The notes: a model not told the origin generated them from the sequence alone. A stretch of DNA of 34,346 nt from Chloroflexota bacterium (GCA_016223105.1 JACRPR010000205.1:1-34346), one strand, 5' to 3'. Shown: positions 16,180 through 24,513, counted from the stretch's first letter. Numbers and translations: made by a program.

Positions 16180-16198
16180 ACAAAAAAGAGGAGGCACA

Positions 16199-16903
16199 AT
16201 GTTCGGGTTTGAAAGTTACGGATTGTATTTGCTCTTTAGTTTGCCCGCGCTCCTGCTGGGTCTGTGGGCGCAGTTCCAAGTGCAAGGCGCGTTCAAAAAG
16301 TATTCCCAGGTTCGCACGCTGACCGGCGTTAGCGGCGCGCAGGTCGCGCGGCGAATTCTCGATAGCAACGGCTTGCGAAATGTCGCGGTTGAACAAGTGA
16401 GCGGATTTTTGAGCGATCATTATGATCCGACGCGCAAGGTGTTGCGTCTGTCGCCGGATGTTTATCAAGGCAACAATCTCGCGGCGGCGGGCGTCGCGGC
16501 GCACGAAGCCGGCCACGCGCTCCAGGATCAACAAGGTTACGCGTTTCTCGCGTTGCGTTCGTTGATGGTGCCGAGCGTGCAAATCGGCAGTTGGATCGGT
16601 CCGCTCGTGTTTATGCTTGGCTTTTTTATGGCGGGCGCGATTGGCACATCGCTCGCGTGGCTTGGCGTCGCGATGTTCGCCGCGACCGCGGTATTCGCGC
16701 TCGTTACCTTGCCGGTCGAATTTGACGCGAGCCGCCGCGCGAAAACGTTGCTCGTTTCGAATGGTTTGCTCACGCAACCGGAATTGCGCGGCGTGAACGG
16801 CGTGCTCGATGCCGCCGCGTTGACGTATGTCGCGGGCGCGGTGCAAGCGATCTCGACGTTGTTGTACTATGTGTTCCTGTTGGGCGGACGGCGCGACGAA
16901 TAG
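16199..16903 (+). CDS. YugP-like zinc metallopeptidase
   Basis: A 234-residue membrane-embedded putative neutral zinc protease of the YugP family. The catalytic HEAGH (HExxH, residues 102-106) lies in the family context GVAAHEAGHALQDQQGY. It has an N-terminal membrane helix (about 7-25) and a hydrophobic pair after the active site (about 128-180), as in the family. A SLPVEFDAS-type motif follows as TLPVEFDASRRA (about 182-193). The ATG has an AGAGGAGG site 25 bases after the riboswitch terminator, so it is the first gene controlled by Mn2+. The substrate is unknown. Its place in the operon suggests a role in manganese stress or membrane-protein quality control, which is inference. Confidence 0.88.
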   Translation: MFGFESYGLYLLFSLPALLLGLWAQFQVQGAFKKYSQVRTLTGVSGAQVARRILDSNGLRNVAVEQVSGFLSDHYDPTRKVLRLSPDVYQGNNLAAAGVAAHEAGHALQDQQGYAFLALRSLMVPSVQIGSWIGPLVFMLGFFMAGAIGTSLAWLGVAMFAATAVFALVTLPVEFDASRRAKTLLVSNGLLTQPELRGVNGVLDAAALTYVAGAVQAISTLLYYVFLLGGRRDE

Positions 16904-16937
16904 CCGGTTCGCTTTTTGAAATCAAAAATTTCGCGTG

Positions 16938-16978
16938 TCATTTTGAGCGACGCGAGAAATCGCGTTCGCTCAAAATGA
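16938..16978. repeat. REP-like inverted repeat
   Basis: TCATTTTGAGCGA (16938-16950) pairs with TCGCTCAAAATGA (16966-16978). It is a relative of the 5031 element and sits between the protease and terC within the riboswitch operon. Confidence 0.75.
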
Positions 16979-17015
16979 TCGCGATGAACGGCAGTTTATC
17001 TCACGGAGAAGTGAA

Positions 17016-17960
17016 ATGGGGACTGAATCAATCTGGTTGTGGATCGGTTTTAACGTGTTCGTGCTTGCGATGCTCGCGCTCGATCTCGGCGTGTTTCATC
17101 GCAAGGCGCACGCGGTTTCCGTCAAAGAGGCGGCGCTTTGGAGCGGCGTGTGGATCGCGCTCGCGCTGACGTTCAATGTCGGCGTGTACTTTTGGCGCGG
17201 CTCCGAGATCGCGTTCGAATTTCTCGCCGGGTATTTGATCGAGAAATCGTTGAGCGTGGACAATATCTTTGTGTTCGTGCTGATCTTTGCCGCGTTCAGC
17301 GTCCCGGCAACTTCCCAACATCGCGTTTTATTTTGGGGCGTGCTGGGCGCGCTCGTGATGCGCGGCGCGTTGATCCTGGTCGGCGCGATTCTGCTCAAAC
17401 AATTTCACTGGATCATTTACCTCTTTGGCGCGTTTCTAATTTTCACCGGCGTCAAGATGGCACTGCAACGCAACGAAGAATCGCACCCGGAAAAAAATCC
17501 GCTCATCAACCTGGTGCGCCGCTTCATTCCGTTGACGCATCATTACGACGGCGATAAATTTTTCGTGCGCCACGCCGGCAAATTGCTGGCGACACCGCTA
17601 CTCTTGGTTTTGTTCGTCGTCGAAAGCACCGACCTGGTTTTTGCGGTGGATTCGATCCCGGCGATCTTTGCGATAACGCAAGACCCGTTCATCGTGTACA
17701 CGTCGAACGTGTTCGCGATCCTGGGATTGCGCTCGCTGTACTTTGTGTTCGCAAGCGTCGTCAACAAATTCTACTATCTCAAGTTGGGCTTGTCGGCGAT
17801 CCTCGCGTTCGTCGGCGTCAAGATGGTGTTGGTGGATGTGTACAAAATTCCGATCACGCTTTCGTTGATCGTGATCGCGCTGATCCTGGTGATCGCGATG
17901 ATCGCATCGTGGGTACGCGCGCGACGCGAAATCGCAACCGCGCCCACGCCGACGGAATAA
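17016..17960 (+). CDS. TerC/Alx-family integral membrane protein (probable Mn2+ exporter)
   Basis: A 314-residue protein with the TerC fold, about eight or nine helices. Signature sequences are LDLGVFHRKAHAVS (residues 22-35), EKSLSVDNIFVF (76-87) and ESTDLVFAVDSIPAIFAI (203-220); the acidic and polar residues within these helices are the family's putative metal-binding ones. Family members such as E. coli Alx and B. subtilis YkoY are linked to manganese export or metalation of secreted enzymes. Having a yybP-ykoY riboswitch at the head of the operon supports manganese as the substrate here. The ATG has a GGAGAAG site. It ends at a strong bidirectional terminator. Confidence 0.92.
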   Translation: MGTESIWLWIGFNVFVLAMLALDLGVFHRKAHAVSVKEAALWSGVWIALALTFNVGVYFWRGSEIAFEFLAGYLIEKSLSVDNIFVFVLIFAAFSVPATSQHRVLFWGVLGALVMRGALILVGAILLKQFHWIIYLFGAFLIFTGVKMALQRNEESHPEKNPLINLVRRFIPLTHHYDGDKFFVRHAGKLLATPLLLVLFVVESTDLVFAVDSIPAIFAITQDPFIVYTSNVFAILGLRSLYFVFASVVNKFYYLKLGLSAILAFVGVKMVLVDVYKIPITLSLIVIALILVIAMIASWVRARREIATAPTPTE

Positions 17961-18006
17961 AAAAGACCCGCAGGGTTTCGCTTCGCGGAAACCCTGCGGG
18001 TCTTTT
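17961..18006. terminator. Bidirectional intrinsic terminator, 19-base perfect stem
   Basis: The arms 17961-17979 and 17988-18006 pair perfectly (AAAAGACCCGCAGGGTTTC), with A- and T-runs at the two ends, between terC and the convergent AI-2E-family gene. Confidence 0.92.
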
Positions 18007-18008
18007 CA

Positions 18009-19094
18009 CTACCCCGCTCCACGCGGTTCGAGTAATTTTCTAAACACAAAACCGCCGAACAAACGCGCAGTCGCCAACATCGGCGCGGCGAGAAAAATGC
18101 CGAGCACCCCGGCGAGCGATGCGCCCGCGAACGCGCCAAATAAAATCACGACTGCCGGGAGATTCACGCTCGATCCCAGAATGTTCGGCACGAGAAGATG
18201 ATTTTCGAGTTGTTGAATCAAAAAGTACGCGACGATGACGATGATCGCGAACGTCGTGTTCTCGACCGGCAAATTCAACGAACCTTGAAAGAACGCGATC
18301 AACGCAGCCGGAACCATCGCAATAATCGGTCCGATGTTCGGCACAACTTCGAGCAAGCCGGCGAGCAAGCCGAGCAATAACGCGTTCCGCACGCCGAGAA
18401 TCCACAAGACGATGGTCGTTACCGTGCCGATGATGATCGCGAGCAGAACCTGCCCGCGCAAAAAACTCGACCAGATGTCGTTCAATTCGGTTTTGATGCG
18501 ATGCGCCTCGTCGCGATATTCTGCCGGGATCGCGCGCTCAAGGTTTTGCTCGATGCGCTCCGCGTCCTTCAACAAATAAAACGACAGCACCAAAATAAAA
18601 ACCAAACTGAACGCGCCGGATGCAACGCCCGCGAGCAGGCGCGGCGCGGCTGACGCGAACGACGCGAGCTCCGCGCGCAGTTGATCGGCAAGCACCGCGG
18701 AATCGGACGGCACGCCCAACGCGTCGAGCCAGGGCAATGCTTTGGCGGCAGTGCTGATCTGCAAAAGAATTTTGTCCAAGCCGGTCGCGAACGACACCAC
18801 CTGGCGAAATAATATCGGCGCGAGGATCGCGATGCCGGTCGCGAGAATCGCGATCAACGCGAGATACACCACGGCGGCGGACAGCAATCGCGACACGCGC
18901 GCGCGCCGTTGGATCCAACAAACGAGCGGATTGAGCAAGTATGTTAATAACAACGCGATGATGAGCGGCGTCAACGTTTCGCGAATCGAGTACGCGATCC
19001 ATACGCCCGCGACACTCAAACCCAGGATCACCCAGCGCCGCGTATCCACACTCCACACACCGGTGCGCGGGGGCGTTTGAATTTCATCTGCCAT
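18009..19094 (-). CDS. AI-2E/PerM-family transporter
   Basis: A 361-residue member of the AI-2 exporter/PerM family, with the typical N-terminal helices (VILGLSVAGVWIAYSIRE, then LIIALLLTYLLNPLV), a variable middle domain, and the C-terminal helix cluster containing LEVVPNIGPIIAMVPAAL and a late QQLENHLLVPNILGSSVNL. Family members export small molecules or ions; the name refers to autoinducer-2 but the substrate here is unknown. The ATG at 19094 has a GGGAGAG site. The 124-base gap upstream holds a MITE-like repeat, and no clear promoter was found. Confidence 0.92.
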   Translation of the reverse strand: MADEIQTPPRTGVWSVDTRRWVILGLSVAGVWIAYSIRETLTPLIIALLLTYLLNPLVCWIQRRARVSRLLSAAVVYLALIAILATGIAILAPILFRQVVSFATGLDKILLQISTAAKALPWLDALGVPSDSAVLADQLRAELASFASAAPRLLAGVASGAFSLVFILVLSFYLLKDAERIEQNLERAIPAEYRDEAHRIKTELNDIWSSFLRGQVLLAIIIGTVTTIVLWILGVRNALLLGLLAGLLEVVPNIGPIIAMVPAALIAFFQGSLNLPVENTTFAIIVIVAYFLIQQLENHLLVPNILGSSVNLPAVVILFGAFAGASLAGVLGIFLAAPMLATARLFGGFVFRKLLEPRGAG

Positions 19095-19115
19095 CGAGTC
19101 ATCTCTCCCAATTAT

Positions 19116-19221
19116 TAGACATTATCAGAAATAACTGAATTGACGCGGCGCGGGCTCGCAGAGCGTTGCCCGCATCCGGCGGCTTGGAAAAGCCGCGCTA
19201 CATAATTTCCGATAATGTCTA
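19116..19221. mobile_element. MITE-like element with 17-base terminal inverted repeats
   Basis: TAGACATTATCAGAAAT at 19116-19132 is the inverted counterpart of 19205-19221 (16 of 17 bases). The 106-base element has no open frame and contains two internal hairpins (GCGGGC...GCCCGC and GCGGCTTGGAAAAGCCGC). Its right end overlaps the UPF0173 gene: the first three bases of the element, read on the minus strand, are that gene's TAG stop codon. Confidence 0.7.
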
Positions 19222-19863
19222 TTCTTTCTGCCGCGCTTCGAGTAGAATCACTTGGGTTTCCGCCGGCAAAGAATCTTTCGTTACCTTGAGCGACGCGACC
19301 GCGATCGGCGGTTTGATGCCCATCTCCTTGAAAAATTTCGCGGCAGGATCGAGTTTGAAATTTAGATCATCGTGCGAAAAGTGCATCGGGATTACGATGT
19401 TAGGTTCGAGCATCGAAACGATTTCCGCGGCTTCGCCCGCGTTGATCGTCGAAACACCGCCGACCGGGATCAGCAGAACATTCACGTTGCCGAACGCTTC
19501 GGCTTGCGGTTGCGCGGGAACGTGTCCCAGGTCGCCGAGATGACAAATCGTCAAACCGTCCAGATCGAAAACGTACACCGTGTTCGCGCCGCGATCCTTG
19601 CCGTTCTTTTTATCGTGCGCGGTGCGAATACCGGTGACAAAGATATTTTTGATTTCGTACTCGCCCGAGCCATTGATAATTTTCGGCTCGCCTTTCACGC
19701 CTTGCGCGTACGCATGGCCGGGATGATCGTGACTGATCGTTACAATATCGCCGCGCGGACGCGCAAAACTCAAACCGATTTCTTTCGAGTACGGATCGGT
19801 GATCACGACGCCATCGCGACTTTTTAAGCGAAAGCAGGAATGTCCGAACCAATCAATTTCCAT
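19219..19863 (-). CDS. Metal-dependent hydrolase, UPF0173 metallo-beta-lactamase fold
   Basis: A 214-residue metallo-beta-lactamase-fold protein of the UPF0173 type. The start MEIDWFGHSCFRLKS and the metal-binding ISHDHPGHAY (a variant of HxHxDH), later THE CHLGDLGH and PMHFSHDD segments supply the expected histidines and aspartates. The substrate is unknown. The ATG at 19863 has a GGAG site nine bases upstream; the longer frame starts with TTG at 19878 and is disfavoured. The stop codon comes from the adjacent MITE-like element, so the extreme C-terminus (ARQKE) may have been trimmed or altered relative to homologues. It has its own promoter. Confidence 0.9.
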   Translation of the reverse strand: MEIDWFGHSCFRLKSRDGVVITDPYSKEIGLSFARPRGDIVTISHDHPGHAYAQGVKGEPKIINGSGEYEIKNIFVTGIRTAHDKKNGKDRGANTVYVFDLDGLTICHLGDLGHVPAQPQAEAFGNVNVLLIPVGGVSTINAGEAAEIVSMLEPNIVIPMHFSHDDLNFKLDPAAKFFKEMGIKPPIAVASLKVTKDSLPAETQVILLEARQKE

Positions 19864-19893
19864 TTTGATTTTCTCCAAAAATAATTCGCCGGG

Positions 19894-19922
19894 ATTATAG
19901 TCGAATCCGCGCGGAAAAGCAA
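19894..19922 (-). promoter_or_regulatory. Promoter of the UPF0173 gene
   Basis: On the minus strand, TTGCTT (19917-19922), a 17-base spacer and TATAAT (19894-19899), about 30 bases before the ATG. Confidence 0.65.
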
Positions 19923-19928
19923 AAAGAA

Positions 19929-19961
19929 AAACCTTCGAGGTTGCGGAACCCTCGAAGGTTT
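19929..19961 (-). terminator. Terminator of the winged-helix gene
   Basis: AAACCTTCGAGG (19929-19940) pairs with CCTCGAAGGTTT (19950-19961). On the minus strand the hairpin is followed by TTTTTCTTTTT, so it ends transcription from the 20310 gene. Confidence 0.85.
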
Positions 19962-19965
19962 AGGC

Positions 19966-20310
19966 TTAGGCATCCGTGCGGCGCGCGAGTCGCATCACCG
20001 TGCGCCGCGTGCCAGGCAGGCGCGCCAGCTCGTACTGCATGCCGCCGCCATAATCGCGCGCGCGCAAAATCCCTAGGTAGACCAGGTCGTTCAGTTCTTT
20101 TTCGATAATCTGTGCGCGCCGTCCGATTTGTTGCGCGATGCCGAGCGCATTGTCGCGCGCGCTCGGATTGCGTCCAAAGAAAACGAGTAAATCCCAGCGC
20201 GCCAAATTCGTTGCATACCGTTCGACAAAGGTGAGCAGTTCGACATCTACTTCGTGAGTTGGCATTTCGGCGACCCGGACGGTGCGTGCAGGCGATGCTT
20301 GTATCGTCAT
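19966..20310 (-). CDS. Small winged-helix-like protein, unknown function
   Basis: A 114-residue basic protein. The pattern of helices suggests a winged helix-turn-helix: FVERYATNLARWDLLVFFGRN (first helices), then NALGIAQQIGRRAQIIEKELNDLVYLGIL (the helix-turn-helix) and a wing ending YELARL. This resembles small MarR/ArsR-like transcriptional regulators without a ligand domain. No cysteine pair for metal sensing is present. The ATG at 20310 has a GGGGAGAAA site; an ATG at 20265 is the alternative. It stands alone between two terminators. Family assignment is by pattern and uncertain. Confidence 0.6.
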   Translation of the reverse strand: MTIQASPARTVRVAEMPTHEVDVELLTFVERYATNLARWDLLVFFGRNPSARDNALGIAQQIGRRAQIIEKELNDLVYLGILRARDYGGGMQYELARLPGTRRTVMRLARRTDA

Positions 20311-20400
20311 ACGCGACTCGATTTCTCCCCCTGTCAGTTCGGCTGTATCCTATCATTGCGCGCGGCGAAAGTAAATAGTACTTTTGATAAAAAACCATCA

Positions 20401-20437
20401 GACCCTAAAGGTTTTTAAAAACCTTTAGGGTCTTTTT
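20401..20437. terminator. Perfect 32-base palindrome, terminator
   Basis: GACCCTAAAGGTTTTT (20401-20416) is followed directly by its reverse complement (20417-20432), then CTTTTT on the plus strand and TGATGGTTTTTT on the minus strand. It most likely ends the minus-strand transcript of the two surface-protein genes. Confidence 0.8.
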
Positions 20438-21167
20438 AACGCGTCGCGATAAAATCCACATTCGCGAACCAACAGGTCGCGGAATTTCCCGGTGGATAGT
20501 TATTTGTCTGCACATGAAAATTCGGATCGGATGCCGGGTTGCCGGTCGCGTCCGCGACCCAGATATGCCAGGTCGCCGGCGGATCGAACGCGCCAATGGC
20601 TCTCAAAACAAATGTGTACGCGATGGCGCCGTCCGGTTCCTGGCGCGTCGTTTGTTCATCAATCACCGTGCCGATATCCGCGCTGGTCGAGATTCGCACG
20701 CGCACACCGGCTTGGCGTTGTCCGCCGCTCCATACTGTTCCCTTGATAAATGTGCCGCCCGAGTGCGCGCAATTTTGCAACACTGCGCGATACGCGAATC
20801 CCGCCGATGCCGGGACGGTTGTGGTCGCTTGCGGATTTGGTATGCGCGTCGCGGGACGCCGCGTCGCGGTTGGCGTCCAAGTCGCAGTGCTTGTCGGCGA
20901 TGGTGTGCGCGTTGGAGTTTCCGTCGGTGTCGCGGTCGCGGTCGCGGTTGGCGTGGGTGTTGGCGTGCGCGATGGTGTTGGCGTCCAGGTTGGCGGAAAC
21001 GGCACTGCCGCGGCGGAAAAAGTTGGCGGTGGCGCAGGCGGCTTGAACGGATTGATCGCGACGCGCGGGTTGATGTAAATCAACAGATACGCGATCACGA
21101 TCACGATCGTGATCGCGACAACGATCACCGTCGCGATTTGAAAACGATCATTCGAAAAATCATTCAT
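20436..21167 (-). CDS. Membrane-anchored protein with Pro/Thr linker and beta-rich C-terminal domain
   Basis: A 243-residue protein of unknown function. It has a short cytoplasmic N-terminus (MNDFSNDRFQ), one membrane helix (ATVIVVAITIVIVIAYLLIY, about 12-31), a Pro/Thr-rich linker (about 42-105, many TPTxTPT units) and a C-terminal domain (about 120-243) with two conserved cysteines (QNCAHSGG and ATCWF) that could form a disulfide. The domain looks like an immunoglobulin-like fold that binds or scaffolds something at the cell surface. It is a tandem paralogue of the gene six bases upstream (NPFKPP, HSGGTxIxG, ASDPN and the second Cys are shared). Such linkers are typical of Chloroflexota. 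Confidence 0.75.
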   Translation of the reverse strand: MNDFSNDRFQIATVIVVAITIVIVIAYLLIYINPRVAINPFKPPAPPPTFSAAAVPFPPTWTPTPSRTPTPTPTATATATPTETPTRTPSPTSTATWTPTATRRPATRIPNPQATTTVPASAGFAYRAVLQNCAHSGGTFIKGTVWSGGQRQAGVRVRISTSADIGTVIDEQTTRQEPDGAIAYTFVLRAIGAFDPPATWHIWVADATGNPASDPNFHVQTNNYPPGNSATCWFANVDFIATR

Positions 21168-21173
21168 CGTTTT

Positions 21174-21872
21174 CTATCGCCGCCCGAAACTCACCACCGC
21201 GCGCCAGCACGCGCTCGGATCATCCGAGTTGCGAATCGTATTGGTCGTGACGCGTCCGGCATTCGGATCCGAAATCGCTTTGCCGTTCGCATCCACGACC
21301 CACACATAGTACGTCCCAGGTCGCGAACCGTTCGCGTTCAGCACAAAGAGATAATAACCCGGGCTCCGATTCGAGCCGGTGATTTGCGTTTCGATTTCAT
21401 TACTGCCCGCCGCGCTTCCGAATCGCACGCGCACGCCGGCTTCTTCGCCTCCCGCGTTCGTAACGTATCCTTCGATGTACGTTCCGCCAGAATGTTTACA
21501 CTCGATCAAAAAAGTTTGGTACGTGAAGGACGGCGCGGGAATCGCGGTCGGCGGTCGGCGCGTCGCGGTGGCGGGGCGCCGCGTCGCGGTAGGGATCACC
21601 GTTTCGGTTGGAATCGGTGTGACCGTCGGCGTGCTCGTCGGCGTTTCAGTCGGCGTTGGCGTCGGCGTATTCGTCGGCGTGTTCGTCGGCGTCGGCGTCC
21701 AAGTCGGCGGCAACGCGGCGATTGGCGTGCGTGTGGGCAGTGGTGGCTTGAATGGATTCAGCGCGATCTGTGGATTGACGAACACCAGCAAATAGCCCAT
21801 ACAGATCAGGATGATCGCGATGACGACGACGATTGTGGCAATTTGAAAATTCTCTTGCTGAAAGTCTTCCAT
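21174..21872 (-). CDS. Paralogous membrane-anchored protein with Pro/Thr linker
   Basis: A 232-residue protein with the same layout as its downstream neighbour: N-terminal MEDFQQENFQIAT, one membrane helix (about 14-33), the shared INPFKPP-type segment (LNPFKPPLP), a Pro/Thr linker of TPT and TNTPT units, and a C-terminal domain with ECKHSGGTYIEG and SACWRAVVSF, two cysteines at matching positions. The ATG has a GGGAGCGG site. The two genes are clearly a tandem duplication that has diverged. They are likely co-transcribed. The role is unknown; surface attachment or sensing is a guess. Confidence 0.75.
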   Translation of the reverse strand: MEDFQQENFQIATIVVVIAIILICMGYLLVFVNPQIALNPFKPPLPTRTPIAALPPTWTPTPTNTPTNTPTPTPTETPTSTPTVTPIPTETVIPTATRRPATATRRPPTAIPAPSFTYQTFLIECKHSGGTYIEGYVTNAGGEEAGVRVRFGSAAGSNEIETQITGSNRSPGYYLFVLNANGSRPGTYYVWVVDANGKAISDPNAGRVTTNTIRNSDDPSACWRAVVSFGRR

Positions 21873-21892
21873 CGTTCCGCTCCCGCGTGAGA

Positions 21893-22105
21893 ATTGCAGA
21901 TTTCAAATTGCAGATTTCAAATTGATCTATCCTGAACACGGTCACTGATTGCGCTTTTGGAGTCGCGCGTTTACGCGGTGCGCTTCGCGGGTCCGACCGG
22001 CAAACCCGCTAAAGCGTCGAATCCAGGACGCGCGCAAAACTTGAGTTTGTGACCGTGCGCGGTATAGTAAATCCAAATCTGAAATCTGAAATCTAAAATC
22101 TGAAA
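21893..22105. repeat. Intergenic block of repeats around a MITE-like element
   Basis: Between the paralogues and the next gene there is no coding sequence. GCAGATTTCAAATT is repeated twice near 21895-21922, and GAAATCT-type units recur at 22074-22105 in the opposite sense. Between them, 21937-22057 has short terminal inverted repeats CACGGTCAC / GTGACCGTG (21937-21945 and 22049-22057) and an internal hairpin GCGGGT...ACCCGC. The first 42 bases of that inner element (21939-21980) match 32199-32240 on the other strand at 36 positions. Confidence 0.7.
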
Positions 22106-23494
22106 TTACTTGGGTAGTGCCTTTTCACCTTGACCGTACAAATCATCCGGGACGAGCCAGTACAATGTTTTGCCGCCACGCGTGATCACATCCAAACGCA
22201 AACCAGACACGCCGACATCGCGCATTTTTAGATTTGTGTCATCCAGCGCGACGCGCAAATCTTTTTCAGAAATCGTCGTGAGCCAGCCCCAGCGCGCGCT
22301 CAGCAATTGATTGCGGATCACATCTTCGCCGGCTTGCGTGGCGTCTTTCGGTACACTCGCGGCAAGCGCATCCGCGAGCCGAAACCATGCGCTCCACGCG
22401 TCGCTCAATGCTTCGCCGATTGCCGCGCGATCTTTTTCCCACACCGCGACCAACTTGACGCCGAACGCGCCGCGCGCGGCGCGCTGTTTGAGCGTGAGCC
22501 ACGCGATCTTGTCGCGCCACAACGCGGCTTGCACTTTCGCATCTTTTGCCAACGGAATTTGTTGATCGTAGAACGCGGCGCGCGCATCGTCTTCTTGTTC
22601 GAGCGCGTCCGCCAATTGCCCGATCAAATCCGCCGGGACACCCGCCGCGTTTTTTGGCGGATTGTCTTTGATGTCTTCAATCAATTGTTGCGCCGCGGCG
22701 AGGCGCGTTTGCGCGGCGGATTGCACATCGGGCGCGGACGGCAACTTGCCAACGGTCAAATCAAAAACCGGGCGCGCCATCGCGAGCGCGGATTCGGTCG
22801 GCGCGCTCGCGGCATCGCGCGATTTGTTGCGCGCATCCGCCGCGAGTTTGGTCGCGTTCAACGCGCTGTACGCGTCCGCGATTTGCGCGAGCCGCCGCGC
22901 GCGCAGATCGCGTTGCAACGCGGGACTTGCATCCGCGATGATGTACGCCTGATCGGTGATCCAACGCGCGGCATCGTTCGCGTTGAGGCGGCGCAGACCC
23001 GCGCTCGCTTGCAAGTACGTGTCGAGTCGCGCGGGATCGGAAATGCCGGGCGTGATCGTCGCGAGTTGCGCGGCGGCTTGATAACACCACGTCGCTTTGC
23101 GCGCATCCTTCGCCGCCGCGTAGCGTTCCGCGATTTGCAGTAGCGCGCCGATGCGCGTCGCCGCGCTCAAATCCTCCGCGTACGCGACGAGCGCGTACGC
23201 GTCTTCGATGTGCCCGCGATCCAACGCGAGATCCAGCGCGTCTTCCGCACGCGTCGTGCCGAGCGTCAGGAACATTGTTTCCGGCGCAAGCGCGCGCGCG
23301 TCCACAGATTCAAACGGCGGCTTCCACGCAAAAGTGTCCGACACATCGGCGGGGCGCAGAAAAAACGCGCCGCCAAACACCGCGACACTCAACGACAAGA
23401 GCAGGCAACCGCCGACGAAAAAAAAGAGCGGCATCACGCGCGTGAATCCGCCGGTGCGCCGGCGCGCGCGCGGCGCGGCAGGTAATTCACTCAC
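22106..23494 (-). CDS. Membrane-anchored alpha-helical (TPR-like) protein, unknown function
   Basis: A 462-residue protein read from the GTG at 23494, which overlaps the stop of the upstream gene (GTGA); a longer frame to 23545 would overlap that gene by 55 bases and is disfavoured. After a basic N-terminus (APRARRRTGG) comes one membrane helix (PLFFFVGGCLLLSLSVAVFGG), then a long alpha-helical region rich in Ala, Asp and Arg with helix-turn-helix pairs like tetratricopeptide repeats (for example DALDLALDRGHIEDAYALVAYAED). It is presumably an extracytoplasmic scaffold. Coupling to the PpiC-type lipoprotein suggests they act together on exported proteins, an inference from overlap. Confidence 0.7.
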   Translation of the reverse strand: MSELPAAPRARRRTGGFTRVMPLFFFVGGCLLLSLSVAVFGGAFFLRPADVSDTFAWKPPFESVDARALAPETMFLTLGTTRAEDALDLALDRGHIEDAYALVAYAEDLSAATRIGALLQIAERYAAAKDARKATWCYQAAAQLATITPGISDPARLDTYLQASAGLRRLNANDAARWITDQAYIIADASPALQRDLRARRLAQIADAYSALNATKLAADARNKSRDAASAPTESALAMARPVFDLTVGKLPSAPDVQSAAQTRLAAAQQLIEDIKDNPPKNAAGVPADLIGQLADALEQEDDARAAFYDQQIPLAKDAKVQAALWRDKIAWLTLKQRAARGAFGVKLVAVWEKDRAAIGEALSDAWSAWFRLADALAASVPKDATQAGEDVIRNQLLSARWGWLTTISEKDLRVALDDTNLKMRDVGVSGLRLDVITRGGKTLYWLVPDDLYGQGEKALPK

Positions 23495-24513
23495 GGCGTT
23501 ACTAACCGTTCGATCTTGAGTGTTTCGCGTACGGCTTGTAACCACGCGAGGAATGCTTGTTGGCGCGCGTTCTGGATCAATTCCGGCGGAAGCGGTCGCG
23601 CATCCTGTTTCTCTTCGAGTTTGATAATGTGATAACCGAACTGGGTCTGCACGACATTGCTCACTTCGCCGGGACGCATTTGAAACGCGATCGTTTCAAA
23701 TTGCGGATCCATCACGCCTTTCGGAAACCATCCCAGGTCGCCGCCGTTCACTTTGGTCGCTTCATCCACCGAGTACTGTTTCGCGAGTTCGGCGAAATCT
23801 TTGCCCTGGCGAATTTGTTCACGCACGGCTTGGGCTTGGGGCGCGCTCGCCATCAAAATATGGCGCGCGCGCACTTGCGGCACATTCGCCGGCAACGCGC
23901 CGGTTACGCGATTCAACATCGCGTCGCCCAAAATTTGCGAACGAATTTGGTAACACAAATCGGTGAGCGTGAGTTGATTCTTGGTCAGATACTCGTTGAG
24001 TTTATCCGCGCTCCCCGCGTCCACCACCATTTCAGCGAGCCGCTTGTTCACTTGATCGTCCGTCGCTTTGATGCCTTCACGGTCGGCTTGTTGCGCGATC
24101 ACGATATCGTCAATCATTTGCTCGAGCACTTGTTGCTTGAGACTTTTGATCGCTTCTTTGCCTTGCGCGGAATTTGGATCGAGTCCGCCGTTTTGAATCA
24201 TCGCGGCTTGCGCTTGCGCGGCTTGGCGATTGTACAGATCGAGCGAGATGCCCAGCCCATTCACGCGCGCGGCGACCTGGGTTGTCGTCGGCAACGCGGT
24301 GAACGGCGGACAAGTCAGTGTAACTTTGGGCGCGGCACTCGGAGTCGCGACCGGCGCGGTGGGCTTGGCGGCAGTCGTCGGCGTTGCCGCCGCGACAACC
24401 GGCGGCGCGGTCGCTTCGACCGGCGGTGCGGACGGCGGCGTTGCCGGGGTTGCACACGCCGCGAGTATCACAATCAATCCGATCAACCAAAACGAACGGT
24501 GATTCACGCGCAT
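23491..24513 (-). CDS. PpiC/SurA-type peptidylprolyl isomerase lipoprotein
   Basis: A 340-residue lipoprotein with lipobox LAAC (Cys20), a Pro/Ala/Thr-rich linker, a SurA-like N-terminal chaperone domain (about residues 80-210) and a parvulin rotamase domain (about 215-310). Rotamase landmarks are RARHILMAS, GKDFAELAKQYSVDEATKVNGGDLGWF and FGYHIIKLEE. It would help fold proteins outside the cytoplasmic membrane, like PrsA in Gram-positive bacteria. The ATG has a perfect AAGGAGG site, and TTGCAA-N16-TATAAT lies upstream. It is translationally coupled to the helical membrane protein downstream. Confidence 0.93.
   Translation of the reverse strand: MRVNHRSFWLIGLIVILAACATPATPPSAPPVEATAPPVVAAATPTTAAKPTAPVATPSAAPKVTLTCPPFTALPTTTQVAARVNGLGISLDLYNRQAAQAQAAMIQNGGLDPNSAQGKEAIKSLKQQVLEQMIDDIVIAQQADREGIKATDDQVNKRLAEMVVDAGSADKLNEYLTKNQLTLTDLCYQIRSQILGDAMLNRVTGALPANVPQVRARHILMASAPQAQAVREQIRQGKDFAELAKQYSVDEATKVNGGDLGWFPKGVMDPQFETIAFQMRPGEVSNVVQTQFGYHIIKLEEKQDARPLPPELIQNARQQAFLAWLQAVRETLKIERLVTP

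Noticed and set aside
23495-23545. Upstream ATG start for the helical membrane protein
   Set aside because: It would overlap the isomerase gene by 55 bases; the GTG that overlaps the stop codon gives normal coupling.
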